A DNA stretch of 28,043 nucleotides, taken from IMG/VR virus record IMGVR_UViG_3300008267_000305, positions 1 through 28,043 of that record; one strand, 5' to 3'. A program made the translations under genes and the position numbers. The DNA comes from a virus. The notes under the pieces are model-generated. The model made no database searches and was not told where the DNA came from. It was given only the letters and a program-made list of their open reading frames with translations. Positions 11,666 to 21,444 of the stretch are shown piece after piece; positions within the stretch are counted from its first letter, which is position 1, and every line of letters begins with the position of its first letter.

Positions 11666-14600
11666 CGTTTGAATTCCGTAACGACGCTAATAATGTCTTC
11701 GTAAATGTATGTCGTGCTGCCGCCTAGGGTCGGCTCGACTTTGATGTAATAGGTCGTGCTGCCAGCCGACGGCGTGTCCATGTATTGCAACGGCACACGG
11801 TACGTACCGCCCGACGCAAGACTGGTAATCGGAATGTCGACCAGCAACGTCGACCCGCGATAAATCTTGTAAATGTTGATTAGACTTCCGGTCGCCAGCG
11901 TGAATTTAAACGTCAAGTCGCACCGAATCAGCATATTCGTGCTGCCGGTTGCTGTAATCGTAATGGTCGACAGCGTGTTATCGACACCACTATTTGTGCT
12001 GGTTAGCGTTACGTCGGCTGGAAGGTCCGTGGCGCTGGCGGTAATGGCGTTGCTGGCGACGCTGCCGGTAAGAATGATGCCGCCGTTAACGGTTAGGTCC
12101 GAACCATCCCAACGGATATTTTTTCCGCTCGGGTTGCCGAATGAGAATTTCGGCGTTCCGCTATCGTTGCCGATATAGAAACCGGTTCCGGTGTTGTACG
12201 CGGTTTGGCCGGAGCGAATAAAGCCGCCCGACGGCAATACGATAGTACCGGCAGTGATACTGCCCAAGTCGGCGCTAATCGCCGCAAGGTTAGTAACGCT
12301 GATTTTCGCGGCTGTGACAGCACCCGCGCTAATTTTGTCGGCGGTGATGGCGTTTGCGGCTACCTTTGCGGCGATAACCGCGCCATCTTCGATCAATACG
12401 GAGTTAGACGCACGAATCATTCGCACGTCGTCGGCATAGGTGGTCCCGCCGCTAATATCAGATACAACTTCGACATTTACCGCGACAACGCTTGCCGGAA
12501 CAGTAAATGTGCCGCTAGATTTTACGTAACTAGTATTGCCAGTGGCAACAGTGTTACCCGCTTGCGTGCTAATTTCTGATCCGCCGGAATCCAAGCCTCG
12601 CAAGCGGACGTATGATCCGTTGCCACTAGCACCACTGTATTTAATCCATGCCTCAACATAGAACACTTCACCCGGCGTTGTTTGCACTACTTGTGAATTA
12701 CGCAATGCCGATGGCGAAGTAGACGTACACGCTGCGGACCACGACCCTGTGCGGGCATTATTGGCGTTGATAGACCAGCCGCCACCTTTGTTCCAGTCCG
12801 TGTCGCCTTCTTCAAAACCAAAGTTTTTAGCCTGTACGGTAAAATCGCCAACGGCAATTTTTGTGGATGTAACCGCATTTGCGGCCAACTCGGTAGTATT
12901 AATCGCTCCGGCTGCAATTTGTCCGGCAGTGATACTGTCGGCAACAATCTTCGAAGCGTCCAAAGTTCCGGCAGATATGCGGTCGCCGTTGATACTGTTC
13001 GCCGTCATCTTGGCGGTTGTGATCGCGCCGTCGGTTATCTGCGTGCCGGTAATCTGTCCCGACAAATCAGTTGTCGCAACCGACGCGACATACGACGAAC
13101 CATTCCAACGGTACAACTTGCCGTCGGTCGTGTTGAAAATAGAATTCGTCGACTTTGTGCCGGGAACCGACGAAACAATGGTTACGGGTTCGATGCTCGA
13201 CGCGAACGCTGCCGTTTGTAGCGTTCCAGCCGTAATATCCGCGCCGCTAACCGCTGCCGTCCATGCGGACCCGGTGTAGCGATACAACTTGTCGTCGGTC
13301 GTTAGGAATACGATTCGGCCCTCGAAAAGATTGGTCGACGGCAATGATCCGACGATTTCGTATCCAACTTTGTTTTTCGATGCACTAAACGTGGCCGTGT
13401 ACGTAACGGCGTTGTATAGAACCGTGAAGGTCAACGAACCAACGTCGCCCGACATGGCCGTAATGCGGTAATAGCCTTTTGGCTGTCCGCTAACTGGCGT
13501 GTTCGTCGCCGTGTTAATTGTGCCAGTAACGCCGCTACTGGCCGACGCGGACAGCGTAGCCGATGCGGTTACGTCCGTCGCGCCGCTATAAACGGTCAAC
13601 TGGCCGGATGCGTCCGCGTAACTCGGCACACTGCCGTCGGCGTAGGCGGTTAATTGAACCGCTGTGCGGCTTAAAACAATCGATACGGAATTTGTACCGC
13701 TAGTACCGGCTTTGGCTTTGCCTACGGTAAATACCTTGGTAACGGTAACGCCGCCATACGTCGCCGACATGGTGAATTGTCCGGTATCGGCAGTTAGTGA
13801 CGTGACGCGATAGTAACCAATCGGTTGACCACTAACCGGCGTGTTGGCGGCAGTGTTCAAATCGCCATCGCAATTTACTTCGGAAACGACGGCAAAGGTC
13901 GTGCTGGCGGTAACGTCGTTCGGACCGCTAAACAACTTAAACAAGCCGACCGCATCCGCGTAACTGCTAACCGTGCCGGACGAATCTGCTGGTACTAGCG
14001 TCGCTTCGTTCGTCAGGTAGCCGTTAAGCGTGGCAATTTTGCCGGACGACGACAGGCCCGCGCCGGATGGCGTCGGGTCGGATGTGCCGCCAGTAACTCC
14101 ATAGTACGACTGCACCCAAAAATACCGCGTTGCGGTATCGGTGCGTGGCACACGTAACTGTGTATCTGCGCCTTCGTAAATCTGTGTGGCCGACGAAAAC
14201 GGCGTCGACGCTGTGTACTGAAATACACGGTACAGAATGCCGGGAACGCTGTTAGACGGTGCGGCCCACGATAGCAAGATGGATTCGATTTCTTGCGTTG
14301 CCGTGAACGATTGTGGCGAACCGGGCGAATAAGTCGCCGGATCGCTTACCACGACGGATGCCGGGGTTACATACGTCCCTGTCGACGGATCGCTATAATC
14401 GCTCGACGCTGCTTCAATCAACGTAAGTTCGATGGCCGGTTCCGGTCGGAATTTCCAACCGATACAACGCACGGTTTGATTGGTCCAGCCGACTTCGGCA
14501 ATCGTGACCGTGCCAGTTTCAAACGGACGTATTTTGTAGGCGTTCAGACTGCAAACGACTTGCACTGTCTTTTGTCGGCGCGATTGGCGCGACAGAATGA

Positions 14601-15807
14601 TGGCGTTACGCTGCGCTTCGTACTGGTTATTGCACGCCGGGAACGCGACTTCGGTGTAGATGCGTTCGCCGTCTTCCGCTTCGTATGTTGAGTTTAGGAT
14701 CGGCTCAAACTCGACCGGCTGATAATTGCGGTCCTTGTCGACAAACTGTCCGCGAACGGCATTGTAATAACCTTCGCGTTTACGACTCTGTGCCGTCTGG
14801 ACCGTCACCTGTCCGATAATGTCGTCTTCGGTAATGCTAAACGCCGACGATGACCACGCGCCCGCTGCCATGCGCCATTTACCACCGGAGTAGTAGCACG
14901 CGCCCATCATGGCTTGCGTCAACGCTTGAATGTTGTTCTCGAATTCGGCGGTCGCTTCCAGCACCAAATTACAGGTATACCGTTTTTGCGTCGTCGACCC
15001 CGGAATGGCTACGTTTTCGTCGCAAATGTTTGCGGCTGTTACAACGGACGCCCAATCGACGCGGCTTCCGTCCTCGCTCAACCCATACGACGCCATGAGA
15101 TAGTCGGCAAGACACAACGCCGGGTTTGTCGTGTACGCGGCGTAACTCGAGTTTGTCGGATTCGCACCCGGTGACGTGTCTAATCGCGGGTCGTAACACT
15201 TCTTGCCCTGCACGATACAGGTAACGTCGGGTTTGCCGTTGCGGTATACCTCTTGGTCGAAAGTATATTGCAACGCTAAATACGCGATACCGCGTCCACG
15301 ATGGTCGGAATCCCATTCCGTAATCGCGGCGTTTAGGATGCTATCGACCGTTTGCGTCGATGTTCCTGTGTACTTACGGACCGATGCTTTGCCGGAAAAA
15401 TTACCGGCTGTTACGTCGCCGCTGCCGTTTAGCGTTAACGCTTCGTCGTTAAAGTAAACGGTGTTTATTGCGTTGACTTCGTGTCCGACCAGCGCCAACA
15501 CTTGATGCAAATATTCGCCTTTTGATCCGGTCACAATCGCCGGAATGACGTTCATTCCAGAAATCTTGTTTTCGCCGTAGACAATGCGACGCGGTGCAAC
15601 CGTATCGGAGTATTCCACGTCGGGCGGTCGTGACGTAGCGCGTGGAACCTTCGGACCTAACGCTTGCGAAACCTTCATCAAAAGCAAGTTGCCGCCAATG
15701 TAGACAATGGCGTTAGCGGCCACCATTGCGGCAACCGTGGCTGCGGCAGACGTGCCGCCAAAAACCACTAACAAAAAGTTTGTTACCGCACTTACAACTG
15801 GAGCCAT
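11662..15807 (-). CDS. Tail-tip / host specificity protein, J-like, multi-domain
   Basis: 1381 residues, the largest gene in the window. N-terminal hydrophobic, Ala-rich segment (1-50), then a hub region to about 480 with motifs such as [15 protein letters not shown] and [20 protein letters not shown], as in lambda J-like central tail proteins. Next are a fibronectin type III-like domain (about 486-590) and two related Ig-like modules (about 596-705 and 706-812) that share [12 protein letters not shown]. Repeats with KLYRY/KLYRW and ITAG.I.A.AI follow to about 990. A carbohydrate-binding-like domain (about 995-1132, [18 protein letters not shown]) and a beta-rich C-terminus complete it. It should form the tail tip and bind the host surface. 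Overlaps its neighbours by 1 and 4 bases. Confidence 0.87.
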   Translation of the reverse strand: MAPVVSAVTNFLLVVFGGTSAAATVAAMVAANAIVYIGGNLLLMKVSQALGPKVPRATSRPPDVEYSDTVAPRRIVYGENKISGMNVIPAIVTGSKGEYLHQVLALVGHEVNAINTVYFNDEALTLNGSGDVTAGNFSGKASVRKYTGTSTQTVDSILNAAITEWDSDHRGRGIAYLALQYTFDQEVYRNGKPDVTCIVQGKKCYDPRLDTSPGANPTNSSYAAYTTNPALCLADYLMASYGLSEDGSRVDWASVVTAANICDENVAIPGSTTQKRYTCNLVLEATAEFENNIQALTQAMMGACYYSGGKWRMAAGAWSSSAFSITEDDIIGQVTVQTAQSRKREGYYNAVRGQFVDKDRNYQPVEFEPILNSTYEAEDGERIYTEVAFPACNNQYEAQRNAIILSRQSRRQKTVQVVCSLNAYKIRPFETGTVTIAEVGWTNQTVRCIGWKFRPEPAIELTLIEAASSDYSDPSTGTYVTPASVVVSDPATYSPGSPQSFTATQEIESILLSWAAPSNSVPGILYRVFQYTASTPFSSATQIYEGADTQLRVPRTDTATRYFWVQSYYGVTGGTSDPTPSGAGLSSSGKIATLNGYLTNEATLVPADSSGTVSSYADAVGLFKLFSGPNDVTASTTFAVVSEVNCDGDLNTAANTPVSGQPIGYYRVTSLTADTGQFTMSATYGGVTVTKVFTVGKAKAGTSGTNSVSIVLSRTAVQLTAYADGSVPSYADASGQLTVYSGATDVTASATLSASASSGVTGTINTATNTPVSGQPKGYYRITAMSGDVGSLTFTVLYNAVTYTATFSASKNKVGYEIVGSLPSTNLFEGRIVFLTTDDKLYRYTGSAWTAAVSGADITAGTLQTAAFASSIEPVTIVSSVPGTKSTNSIFNTTDGKLYRWNGSSYVASVATTDLSGQITGTQITDGAITTAKMTANSINGDRISAGTLDASKIVADSITAGQIAAGAINTTELAANAVTSTKIAVGDFTVQAKNFGFEEGDTDWNKGGGWSINANNARTGSWSAACTSTSPSALRNSQVVQTTPGEVFYVEAWIKYSGASGNGSYVRLRGLDSGGSEISTQAGNTVATGNTSYVKSSGTFTVPASVVAVNVEVVSDISGGTTYADDVRMIRASNSVLIEDGAVIAAKVAANAITADKISAGAVTAAKISVTNLAAISADLGSITAGTIVLPSGGFIRSGQTAYNTGTGFYIGNDSGTPKFSFGNPSGKNIRWDGSDLTVNGGIILTGSVASNAITASATDLPADVTLTSTNSGVDNTLSTITITATGSTNMLIRCDLTFKFTLATGSLINIYKIYRGSTLLVDIPITSLASGGTYRVPLQYMDTPSAGSTTYYIKVEPTLGGSTTYIYEDIISVVTEFKR

Positions 15808-16211
15808 TATTTAACCTTCCAACTGCAAATAGCCTGTGCCATGGGTACGTGAGCAATGCCGGTTTCGCCGACCGTCACGATCCGATCACCAACGCAAATA
15901 CCTAGGGTTTCGCGTCCTTCGTTGTTGAACAGCACCACGTCGCCGCGCTGTGTATACGCTAGAGATATACACGGTTCGCCTAGCCAATCCTTCACGGCTT
16001 CCTGAATGGACCCGTGCGAATTGATGTAAGCAAGTGCGGTTTTTTCGTCGTGATACATTTCTGCAAGACGTTTTGCGTAGTCGCTACCGGTCATTGCATC
16101 GACGACACGCGCCGAAAACAGGCAACAATCATTTTTGCCGTATGCAAAGGTTTCGGTACTAACTTGCTCAATCGCCGCAAACAAGCGGTCGACCCAATCT
16201 TCGTGTCGCAT
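15807..16211 (-). CDS. DUF6950-like tail-tip protein, NlpC/P60-related position
   Basis: 134 residues. The sequence [21 protein letters not shown] is the signature of DUF6950, a small alpha/beta family with a Cys (here CC) at the start of the first long helix. [20 protein letters not shown] then follows, where a peptidase would carry its His. The family is encoded between hub genes and J in many siphoviruses, the position of the lambda K (NlpC/P60) peptidase. A peptidoglycan peptidase role is plausible but the expected catalytic His is not obvious. Confidence 0.65.
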   Translation of the reverse strand: MRHEDWVDRLFAAIEQVSTETFAYGKNDCCLFSARVVDAMTGSDYAKRLAEMYHDEKTALAYINSHGSIQEAVKDWLGEPCISLAYTQRGDVVLFNNEGRETLGICVGDRIVTVGETGIAHVPMAQAICSWKVK

Positions 16212-16828
16212 TAGAACGGGTCCAAACGGAAGTTAGGATCATACGGACGACCGCCACCACCACTAAAGTTCGTCGGTTTGTCGCCCCATGTCGCTTTATA
16301 GCGTGGGATGAATTGCGTTAGGTTAAAGAATGTGTCGCCAGCAAATGCTAGGCGCTGGTCCTCATCCGTGAACCTTGCTAATACCGGCTCTTTTCTCAAA
16401 CGGTATTCACAAGATAACGAAATGACCGCGCTGTTTTGGTCCATGCTAATTGACATGGTGTCCATGCGGCCCGACCAGATTTCTTCGGGGTCGGCGACAA
16501 AGTTTAGGTTTTGATCCAAAAACCCGACATAAAAGGTTGCCGGTCGGCCCTGATAAACTTCGTCCATCACGATAGGGACCAGCGACGTATCGACGCCGGA
16601 CAATGTGACTTTAATTCCACGGGCAACGGTATCAATGTTTTCGTCGATAATGTCGAACGAACCATATTTGCCAACGCCCAAGTACGTATTACCGTCGAAG
16701 GTCACGCTACCAACGCCGTCGTGGACGTAGACCGTACCGGAATCGAATTCCAGTTTCGCCATCGTGATAATAAAAAGCGACGCCTTCGCCGCTTCCGTTT
16801 GGTTCGTGTTGCTAACCCAACGCGTCAT
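16211..16828 (-). CDS. Minor tail protein, tail-hub component (lambda L / DUF2163-like)
   Basis: 205 residues, joined by single-base overlaps to both neighbours. Beta-rich with VHDGVGSVTFDGNTYLGVGK near the N-terminus, VKVTLSGVD-like strands, GRPATFYVGF and then WSGRMDTMSI and ISLSCEYRL. It ends in a Gly-rich loop (FSGGGGRPYD). This succession of strands matches the hub proteins encoded just before the NlpC-like gene in lambda-like tails, which bridge distal tail and tip. Assigned by position plus general pattern. Confidence 0.65.
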   Translation of the reverse strand: MTRWVSNTNQTEAAKASLFIITMAKLEFDSGTVYVHDGVGSVTFDGNTYLGVGKYGSFDIIDENIDTVARGIKVTLSGVDTSLVPIVMDEVYQGRPATFYVGFLDQNLNFVADPEEIWSGRMDTMSISMDQNSAVISLSCEYRLRKEPVLARFTDEDQRLAFAGDTFFNLTQFIPRYKATWGDKPTNFSGGGGRPYDPNFRLDPF

Positions 16829-17835
16829 TAGGCTATGTCCTCGACTAGATCAATCGTCATTTCTGAAAGCGTGCCGGGTCGTGTCGACCAACTGCCCGCA
16901 TCCTCGGCCAATAGGAAACGCCCCATTGGATTACGGAACACGACTGGCGTGTTATCCGCTGGCGACGTGCGTAGCGTCGGCTCGAACATGATGTAACCCG
17001 CGCCGCTATCGTCGGAATTAAGGTCGGCGGTTAGTCGCTTTAGTTCGCCGTTAATCTCGACCCAATCGCCCGCACGGGCCAACCCGTTTGTCGAAGTCGG
17101 CAAGCCGTCGATGTTCAACGCCCCGCCAGTTTGCGATCCGCCCGCCACTAGCGCACAACGTGTCAGTGACGCCCACGAAAGAAACTGAAACGCTCCGGCT
17201 GCACGTCCGCTGTAGTAGTCGTAGAAACTAACGTGCGTCGATGTACCGGACGCCGTGAACGAATCGGTATAACGTCCGGCTGCTGTACGTACAGTGCCGT
17301 TTAATAGCGTCGTGCCGCCCTGCGACGTACCAGCCGCCGCCCCAATACGGACGTTGCCTTTTCCGGCCCCATAAACGGCCCGTATTGCGTAGGGCGCACT
17401 GGCAACCGTAGTGGCTGCGGATTGGTAGGCGTAGGCGTCTGCCGTAACCGCTGTGCGGGCAAGACGCAAGCCAAAGTGCGAGTCTGCCGACAATGCGACT
17501 TCGGCGCTCGACGATGACCACCCTGTAGTCGTCACGACTGCCGCGTTGTTAGTGATCAACTCGGGACAGGAAAAGGAACCGGCAAACGAATAGCCCGGTT
17601 CGGTAAACCATAGCCGATTTGAGCGACCGCGCAACGCGGCCAGCAATGACAGCAAGCGTCGTCGTTTCTGATCCGACAGCGCACGGAAGGACAGCGTAGC
17701 GGCCCACCTATTACCGGGCCGGGAATAAGTCTTAACCGCTCCCGAAAGCGGAGACGAATACGACGCTGTGTTGTCTAGGATGCGCCACTGTATTTCGTTG
17801 GCGACTAAATCCGGCGGTAGTATGTAGTCGGTCAT
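16828..17835 (-). CDS. Distal-tail / minor tail protein with inserted beta domain
   Basis: 335 residues; the start overlaps the tape measure stop (ATGA), the usual place for a distal tail or lambda M-type protein. The N-terminal ~95 residues (WRILDNTASYSSPLSG, RWAATLSFRALSD) and the C-terminal ~95 (DWVEINGELKRLTADLNSDDSG, VVFRNPMGRFLLAEDAG) look like the two halves of one tail-base domain. They are separated by a Ser/Thr/Ala-rich beta domain (about 100-240) resembling a carbohydrate-binding insertion. Such insertions are frequent in distal tail proteins and can add host-surface binding. Confidence 0.65.
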   Translation of the reverse strand: MTDYILPPDLVANEIQWRILDNTASYSSPLSGAVKTYSRPGNRWAATLSFRALSDQKRRRLLSLLAALRGRSNRLWFTEPGYSFAGSFSCPELITNNAAVVTTTGWSSSSAEVALSADSHFGLRLARTAVTADAYAYQSAATTVASAPYAIRAVYGAGKGNVRIGAAAGTSQGGTTLLNGTVRTAAGRYTDSFTASGTSTHVSFYDYYSGRAAGAFQFLSWASLTRCALVAGGSQTGGALNIDGLPTSTNGLARAGDWVEINGELKRLTADLNSDDSGAGYIMFEPTLRTSPADNTPVVFRNPMGRFLLAEDAGSWSTRPGTLSEMTIDLVEDIA

Positions 17836-19034
17836 CGCCCTATCCCATAACGTCGGTCTAGTTCATCGAATATGCGCCGATTGTTTTCGGCCATGATTCC
17901 CGGCAATGCCTTTTGCAAATCTGCCGTGGCCCCGCGTGCGTCGATGTTGTAAACCGGCGACACGGTTACGCCACCCATGGCGTGATTGGGAACAATGCTG
18001 CCAGATGTATTCGGCACGAACAATTCCGGCCCGCGTTCGCCGACCATGTATGGCGTATTGCCAGTGACCGGACCACCCATGGCCCGCGCCGATAGTGTAG
18101 AAACGGCAAACTGCCCGATGCTACCGGCGATACCGCCAAAGCCGCTCATATACTGGAAGAATTGGCGCAACAGATAAGACGCCATTAGTTCCGCAATCAT
18201 GCGACGGATCGCGTCGATAAATCCTTTAACCATGCCGCGCAAACCGTTTTGGAACGGATCAAACAGGAAATCGGCAAACGCGGTTTGTATGCTGGATGCT
18301 GCTTGTTGGGCAAAATTCAGCATCATATCGTCGGCCATGTTCATTTCTTCCAGCATATTTTGAACGCTGGATGCCATGGTTACGTCGGCTGCGGTAAACG
18401 TCGTAGAAAACAACTCGGGTATTTCTTCCAAGTCTTTTTTAAACGCGGCCATTTCTCGCGCCCGCGCTGCGTCGGCTTCGTTTACCTTGGCGCGTGCTTC
18501 CGCTGCGGCTTCGGCCCACTTCTTTTCAGTTGCCAGCGCCTTTTGCCGAAACTTCCAGTCGTTTTCCATCGCGGTCGTTTCGTTGAAATTGCGACGACCA
18601 CGCGCCGCAAATCCACGGAACCCGCCACGATTGCCGGTCAACTGCGAACGGTCAATGTCTGGACCAATAACGCCCATTTCTTGACCGATAGCCTTAACGC
18701 CTCGAAGCGCCTCGGCGGAAAACTCGACTACCTTGGCAAAGCCGGTAACAAGTGCTGCGGTAAAACTGTTGGCTGCTTGTACTAGCGTCGGGTCTTTTAG
18801 CGCGGCGTTGAAACGATCAATCGCTCGACGCCCTTCCTCGGTTTTCTTCGCGGCTTCGGCAATCTTGTTAAAACTTCCAAGCAATGCCGCGCCAGTTAGC
18901 AACCCAAAAGCAAGGTTAATGGCCTTGCTAGTAACCTTCGCGGTCTTTTCTAGCGTCTTCATGCCGCTAGATACCGACTTTAGCGCCGCTTGTGTCCTAT
19001 CGACTGCGGTAATGATTACTTGTGCTTGCGCCAT
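17832..19034 (-). CDS. Tape measure protein (short)
   Basis: 400 residues, short for a siphovirus tape measure. N-terminal helix with VDRTQAALKSVSSGMKTLEK, a hydrophobic segment (INLAFGLLTGAALLGSF), long Ala/Lys/Glu-rich helices (about 165-215) and another hydrophobic/amphipathic part around 290-325 (AELMASYLLRQFFQYM). The C-terminal motif RAMGGPV.GNTPYMVGERGP is diagnostic of phage tape measure proteins. With about 0.15 nm per residue, the usual rule of thumb, the tail would be near 60 nm. The gene start overlaps the end of the frameshifted chaperone extension by 19 bases. Confidence 0.85.
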   Translation of the reverse strand: MAQAQVIITAVDRTQAALKSVSSGMKTLEKTAKVTSKAINLAFGLLTGAALLGSFNKIAEAAKKTEEGRRAIDRFNAALKDPTLVQAANSFTAALVTGFAKVVEFSAEALRGVKAIGQEMGVIGPDIDRSQLTGNRGGFRGFAARGRRNFNETTAMENDWKFRQKALATEKKWAEAAAEARAKVNEADAARAREMAAFKKDLEEIPELFSTTFTAADVTMASSVQNMLEEMNMADDMMLNFAQQAASSIQTAFADFLFDPFQNGLRGMVKGFIDAIRRMIAELMASYLLRQFFQYMSGFGGIAGSIGQFAVSTLSARAMGGPVTGNTPYMVGERGPELFVPNTSGSIVPNHAMGGVTVSPVYNIDARGATADLQKALPGIMAENNRRIFDELDRRYGIGR

Positions 19035-19533
19035 TTGTCTTCCTGCTCTTGTGCTTCTAACTTACAGGTTGCGATCAGATAGGAAAAATCGATTTCCGTC
19101 ATTTCGAAAATATGTTCCGGTAGGACGTGCAGACGTAACGCTAGTGCGTAAATCATCCTTAATTGCACGTCCTCAATTATTTTTTTTCGGCGTCCTCCAC
19201 AGATACGGTCCCGTTGTTCATGGCTGCGACAATCGTAGCCATCACTTCCGGGTCGTATTCGTTGAGCAATTCGCGCCGTTCCGCATTGACGAAAATTCGT
19301 TTGCCGTTCTTATCCCGCGCCCGAACCAACAGCGTTACCGCCATTGCTTCTAGGTCCAACACGGTCGAATCGCCATCCTGTTTCGCCAGCAAAAAGATTT
19401 CGCGTCTTTCCGCCAGCGTCATATCCGGCCAGTAATAAACCGTGGTGTCCCATTCTGGAACCGGGATCGCAACTAGCGTTTCTGGCTTGCGCCGTTCCGC
19501 AAATTGCGATTTGGCTTTATCTTTCCAATCCAT
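19016..19533 (-). CDS. Tail assembly chaperone gpGT-type fusion made by -1 frameshift
   Basis: Frame 0 runs from 19533 to the AAA at 19182-19180 (118 codons). Slipping back one base there continues as IIEDVQLRMIYALALRLH... for 54 more residues to a stop at 19018-19016, giving a 172-residue product. The extension is Leu/Glu-rich and helical (PEHIFEMTEIDFSYLIATCK). The pair of products, the short gpG-like form and the long gpGT-like form, is what lambda and most long-tailed phages use to recruit tape measure and tail tube proteins. The extension overlaps the tape measure start, as in lambda. Confidence 0.8.
19177..19533 (-). CDS. Tail assembly chaperone, gpG-type short form
   Basis: 118 residues ending in EDAEKK. 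It sits between the tail tube gene and the tape measure. Composition is charged and helical with MTLAERREIFLLAKQDG and RRELLNEYDPEVMATIVAAM, as in gpG-type chaperones, which bind tape measure protein during assembly and are absent from the finished virion. The stop TAA follows directly after an A8 run. Confidence 0.75.
   Translation of the reverse strand: MDWKDKAKSQFAERRKPETLVAIPVPEWDTTVYYWPDMTLAERREIFLLAKQDGDSTVLDLEAMAVTLLVRARDKNGKRIFVNAERRELLNEYDPEVMATIVAAMNNGTVSVEDAEKK
19180..19186 (-). promoter_or_regulatory. -1 ribosomal frameshift slippery heptamer A AAA AAA
   Basis: On the minus strand the in-frame reading is GAA AAA AAA TAA; the last seven As form X XXY YYZ with X=Y=Z=A. The zero-frame stop is the next codon, which would pause ribosomes over the site. 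Just downstream AATTG (19178-19174) and CAATT (19165-19161) could pair with an 8-base loop as a stimulatory hairpin, although it begins closer to the slip site than usual. Confidence 0.75.
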
Positions 19534-19546
19534 AAACCCTCAACTG

Positions 19547-19942
19547 TTAGGATGCTGTACCCGTCGTCAACGCGCCGTTACCGACGAAGTTAAACGAAAT
19601 TTCGGTGATCGCGCCGCGCTGCACGTTGCGTGTGATTTCCGTAACCAACGCATCGCCATAGTAGTACGTGTCGCCAGTCGTCGCGCCTTCGGGGTACAAC
19701 TTCAACGCCACATTTGCGCCGGTCACCATAGCCAACTGGCCGTTAGTGTCCGTCTCATCCCAAAACGCGGTAACGCTTCCGTTCCACGCGGTAATCGCGG
19801 TGACGTTGTACGTCTTCGCGGTATCCGACAGCGTGGTGTCCTCGGCGTACTCTGCCGTTTGCGTGAACGAAAACCCGGTGACTTCGCCGACCGTGTTTGC
19901 GCCAATCTTTACCAATCCTTCCGACCCGTGATGTGTTGCCAT
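19547..19942 (-). CDS. Major tail protein (tail tube)
   Basis: 131 residues. Gly/Thr/Ala-rich beta protein opening with HHGSEGLVKIGANTVGEVTGF and continuing QTAEYAEDTTLSDTAKTY and AWNGSVTAFWDETDTNGQ, then VTEITRNVQRGAITEISFNFVGNGAL. This is the pattern of small siphovirus tail tube proteins. Position between the tail terminator and the chaperone genes agrees. Subunits would stack as hexameric rings along the tape measure. Confidence 0.8.
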   Translation of the reverse strand: MATHHGSEGLVKIGANTVGEVTGFSFTQTAEYAEDTTLSDTAKTYNVTAITAWNGSVTAFWDETDTNGQLAMVTGANVALKLYPEGATTGDTYYYGDALVTEITRNVQRGAITEISFNFVGNGALTTGTAS

Positions 19943-19958
19943 GTTTTTTGCCTCTCAA

Positions 19959-20399
19959 CTAAACTGAAATTTCCGCGTTGTTTTCTGCGGTCCTATACAT
20001 AACTCGAAATTGCATCCTAGCCGACCCAATCGGCGCGTCGCCTGTGAAGTCGTGCGTAATTGTTGTGTCCGCCATGATGCAATCTTTAACCAGCCCGCTT
20101 AATGTGTTGTTAGCGCCAACGGCGTTTTCTACGTTCTTACAAAGCGTGTCTAACTGGTCGTCTAAATCTGCAAGTTTTCGCGCAACACACTCGACCACGA
20201 TAATTAGTTCGCGGGTTAAGTTACGCGGCGCGTGCAATGTCGTATCAGTAACGCTATCGGCGTTTGTATAAATTAACGCCGCTGTCGTCGTGTCTGCCGG
20301 TAACGGGTATACACGCGACGATGAAATAGTCGATGCCACGTTTGCCGTGGTCAGGACGGATGCGAACGCTTCGCGGATTTGCTGTCTGACGTGCGCCAT
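19959..20399 (-). CDS. Tail terminator / minor tail protein U-like
   Basis: 146 residues, one-base overlap with the upstream head-tail joining gene. Begins MAHVRQQIREAFASVLT, then a strand-rich centre with REALTR-like NLTRELIIVVECVARKLADL and a helical DDQLDTLCKNVENAVGAN. The order helix, strand, V-E-x-x-A, D-D-x-L-D-x-L is typical of lambda gpU-type terminators that cap the tail tube and join it to the head. Confidence 0.65.
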   Translation of the reverse strand: MAHVRQQIREAFASVLTTANVASTISSSRVYPLPADTTTAALIYTNADSVTDTTLHAPRNLTRELIIVVECVARKLADLDDQLDTLCKNVENAVGANNTLSGLVKDCIMADTTITHDFTGDAPIGSARMQFRVMYRTAENNAEISV

Positions 20400-20710
20400 T
20401 ATTCGGTCGCCTCCAGCCGCAAGCGAGTGATGCCAGTTCCATCGTTTTCGATGTTACGAATCGTATACACGTCGTCGTCGATATAAAGCGTATCGCCTAC
20501 ATACGCACGACAAGGTAACGATGCGGTCGGGAAATGGAACGCTGGAAGTGTGCTGGCAAACTCCACGTCGGACACATTCACGCCGATATACTCGCGGTCG
20601 AAAATGCCCTGCACCGGGTAACGCTTGCCGCCGCTTTTGTAGATAGCGGCCACGCCCCAATCGGACGCGGCGCACATAGATGCGCGATCCGCTGCGGTTT
20701 CAACTGCCAT
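20399..20710 (-). CDS. Head-tail joining protein, lambda FII-like
   Basis: 103 residues from ATG 20710. A beta-rich protein with YKSGGKRYPVQGIFDREY, FPTASLPCRAYVGDTLYIDDDVYTI and final GTGITRLRLEAT, matching the small head-tail connector family that includes lambda gpFII: an N-terminal extension, then a beta barrel containing a G-D-x-L/x-I turn. It lies just upstream of the tail terminator gene, the expected order. The start overlaps the methyltransferase end by 11 bases. Confidence 0.65.
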   Translation of the reverse strand: MAVETAADRASMCAASDWGVAAIYKSGGKRYPVQGIFDREYIGVNVSDVEFASTLPAFHFPTASLPCRAYVGDTLYIDDDVYTIRNIENDGTGITRLRLEATE

Positions 20711-21245
20711 AAGTGATACCCCACATAACCGACGTGGACGTTGGCCCGATTTCGTGAACCGTGCCGGTTAATTCCTGCCTAAAAAGTTGATCCCATGCCG
20801 GATACGGTCGAGCGGACGGATGCAAGTTTACGCCGTCCCAATAAGTCGGATAGTCGGCTGCGGCAATCAACAGATACTTACGCGTTACGCGTTGTAGTTC
20901 ATGCAACGCCGGGATCACGTCTTGCGGTAACAAATGTTCGATTACGTCGATGCACGTAACCACGTCGAATGCGTTATCGTCGAACGGTAACGCGTGTATC
21001 TGCGCCTCGGTTATCCCGTAGCCGCATAACTCCGGTACGGCTTCCGTTCCCGTGATAGGCGCAAAACCCATGTCGGCGGCTGCTTGCAACAACTCGCCAC
21101 GGCCACAAGACACGTCGAGAAATGAACCCGACCGCCCTTTTAAAGCGGCGACAACCGGTTGTAGCCGGTCGGGAAACATCCGGTAATCAGGATATTTCGC
21201 GTAAACCTGTCGGTATTTAAGAATTTCCTTTTGCCGGTCGTCCAC
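20700..21245 (-). CDS. Class I SAM-dependent methyltransferase
   Basis: 181 residues from a GTG at 21245 (weak AGG upstream). Motif I is FLDVSCGRGELLQAA, the SAM-binding loop; acidic loop ITGTEAV; and VVTCIDVIEHLLPQDV is the post-II/III region of the Methyltransf_11/25 type. The domain spans about residues 38-145 and is followed by a short tail (DGVNLHPSARPYPAWDQLFR). Substrate unknown; the family acts on sugars, lipids, small molecules and proteins. It interrupts the head-to-tail gene order, so a role in modifying glycans made by the neighbouring transferases, or a virion protein, is an inference. Confidence 0.8.
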   Translation of the reverse strand: MDDRQKEILKYRQVYAKYPDYRMFPDRLQPVVAALKGRSGSFLDVSCGRGELLQAAADMGFAPITGTEAVPELCGYGITEAQIHALPFDDNAFDVVTCIDVIEHLLPQDVIPALHELQRVTRKYLLIAAADYPTYWDGVNLHPSARPYPAWDQLFRQELTGTVHEIGPTSTSVMWGITYGS

Positions 21246-21444
21246 GTTTCTTAACCTGTGTTTCGATCAAGTTAGAAACGGTGTCCAGCATCGACGGTTC
21301 CGCGACTGGTTCCGCGCCGTGATACGGGACCGCCATTCCTTTTGACGTTAGCCATAAGCCAAATTTGTTGTCGACTTCGACAACCCGTCCGGCTTCCAAG
21401 GTTCTGCCCGCATACATACGGGACCGTCGCATTTCAACCTTCAT
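21217..21444 (-). CDS. Small head-region protein, function unknown
   Basis: 75 residues. MKVEMRRSRMYAGRTLEAGR followed by VVEVDNKFGLWLTSKGMAVP is a pattern seen in short phage proteins with a KOW/SH3-like fold near head genes. The second half is acidic then a Lys/Arg-rich end (KKRGRPAKGNS) resembling an AT-hook-like GRP. It overlaps both flanking genes, and lies between DUF115-like and methyltransferase genes. Confidence 0.6.
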   Translation of the reverse strand: MKVEMRRSRMYAGRTLEAGRVVEVDNKFGLWLTSKGMAVPYHGAEPVAEPSMLDTVSNLIETQVKKRGRPAKGNS

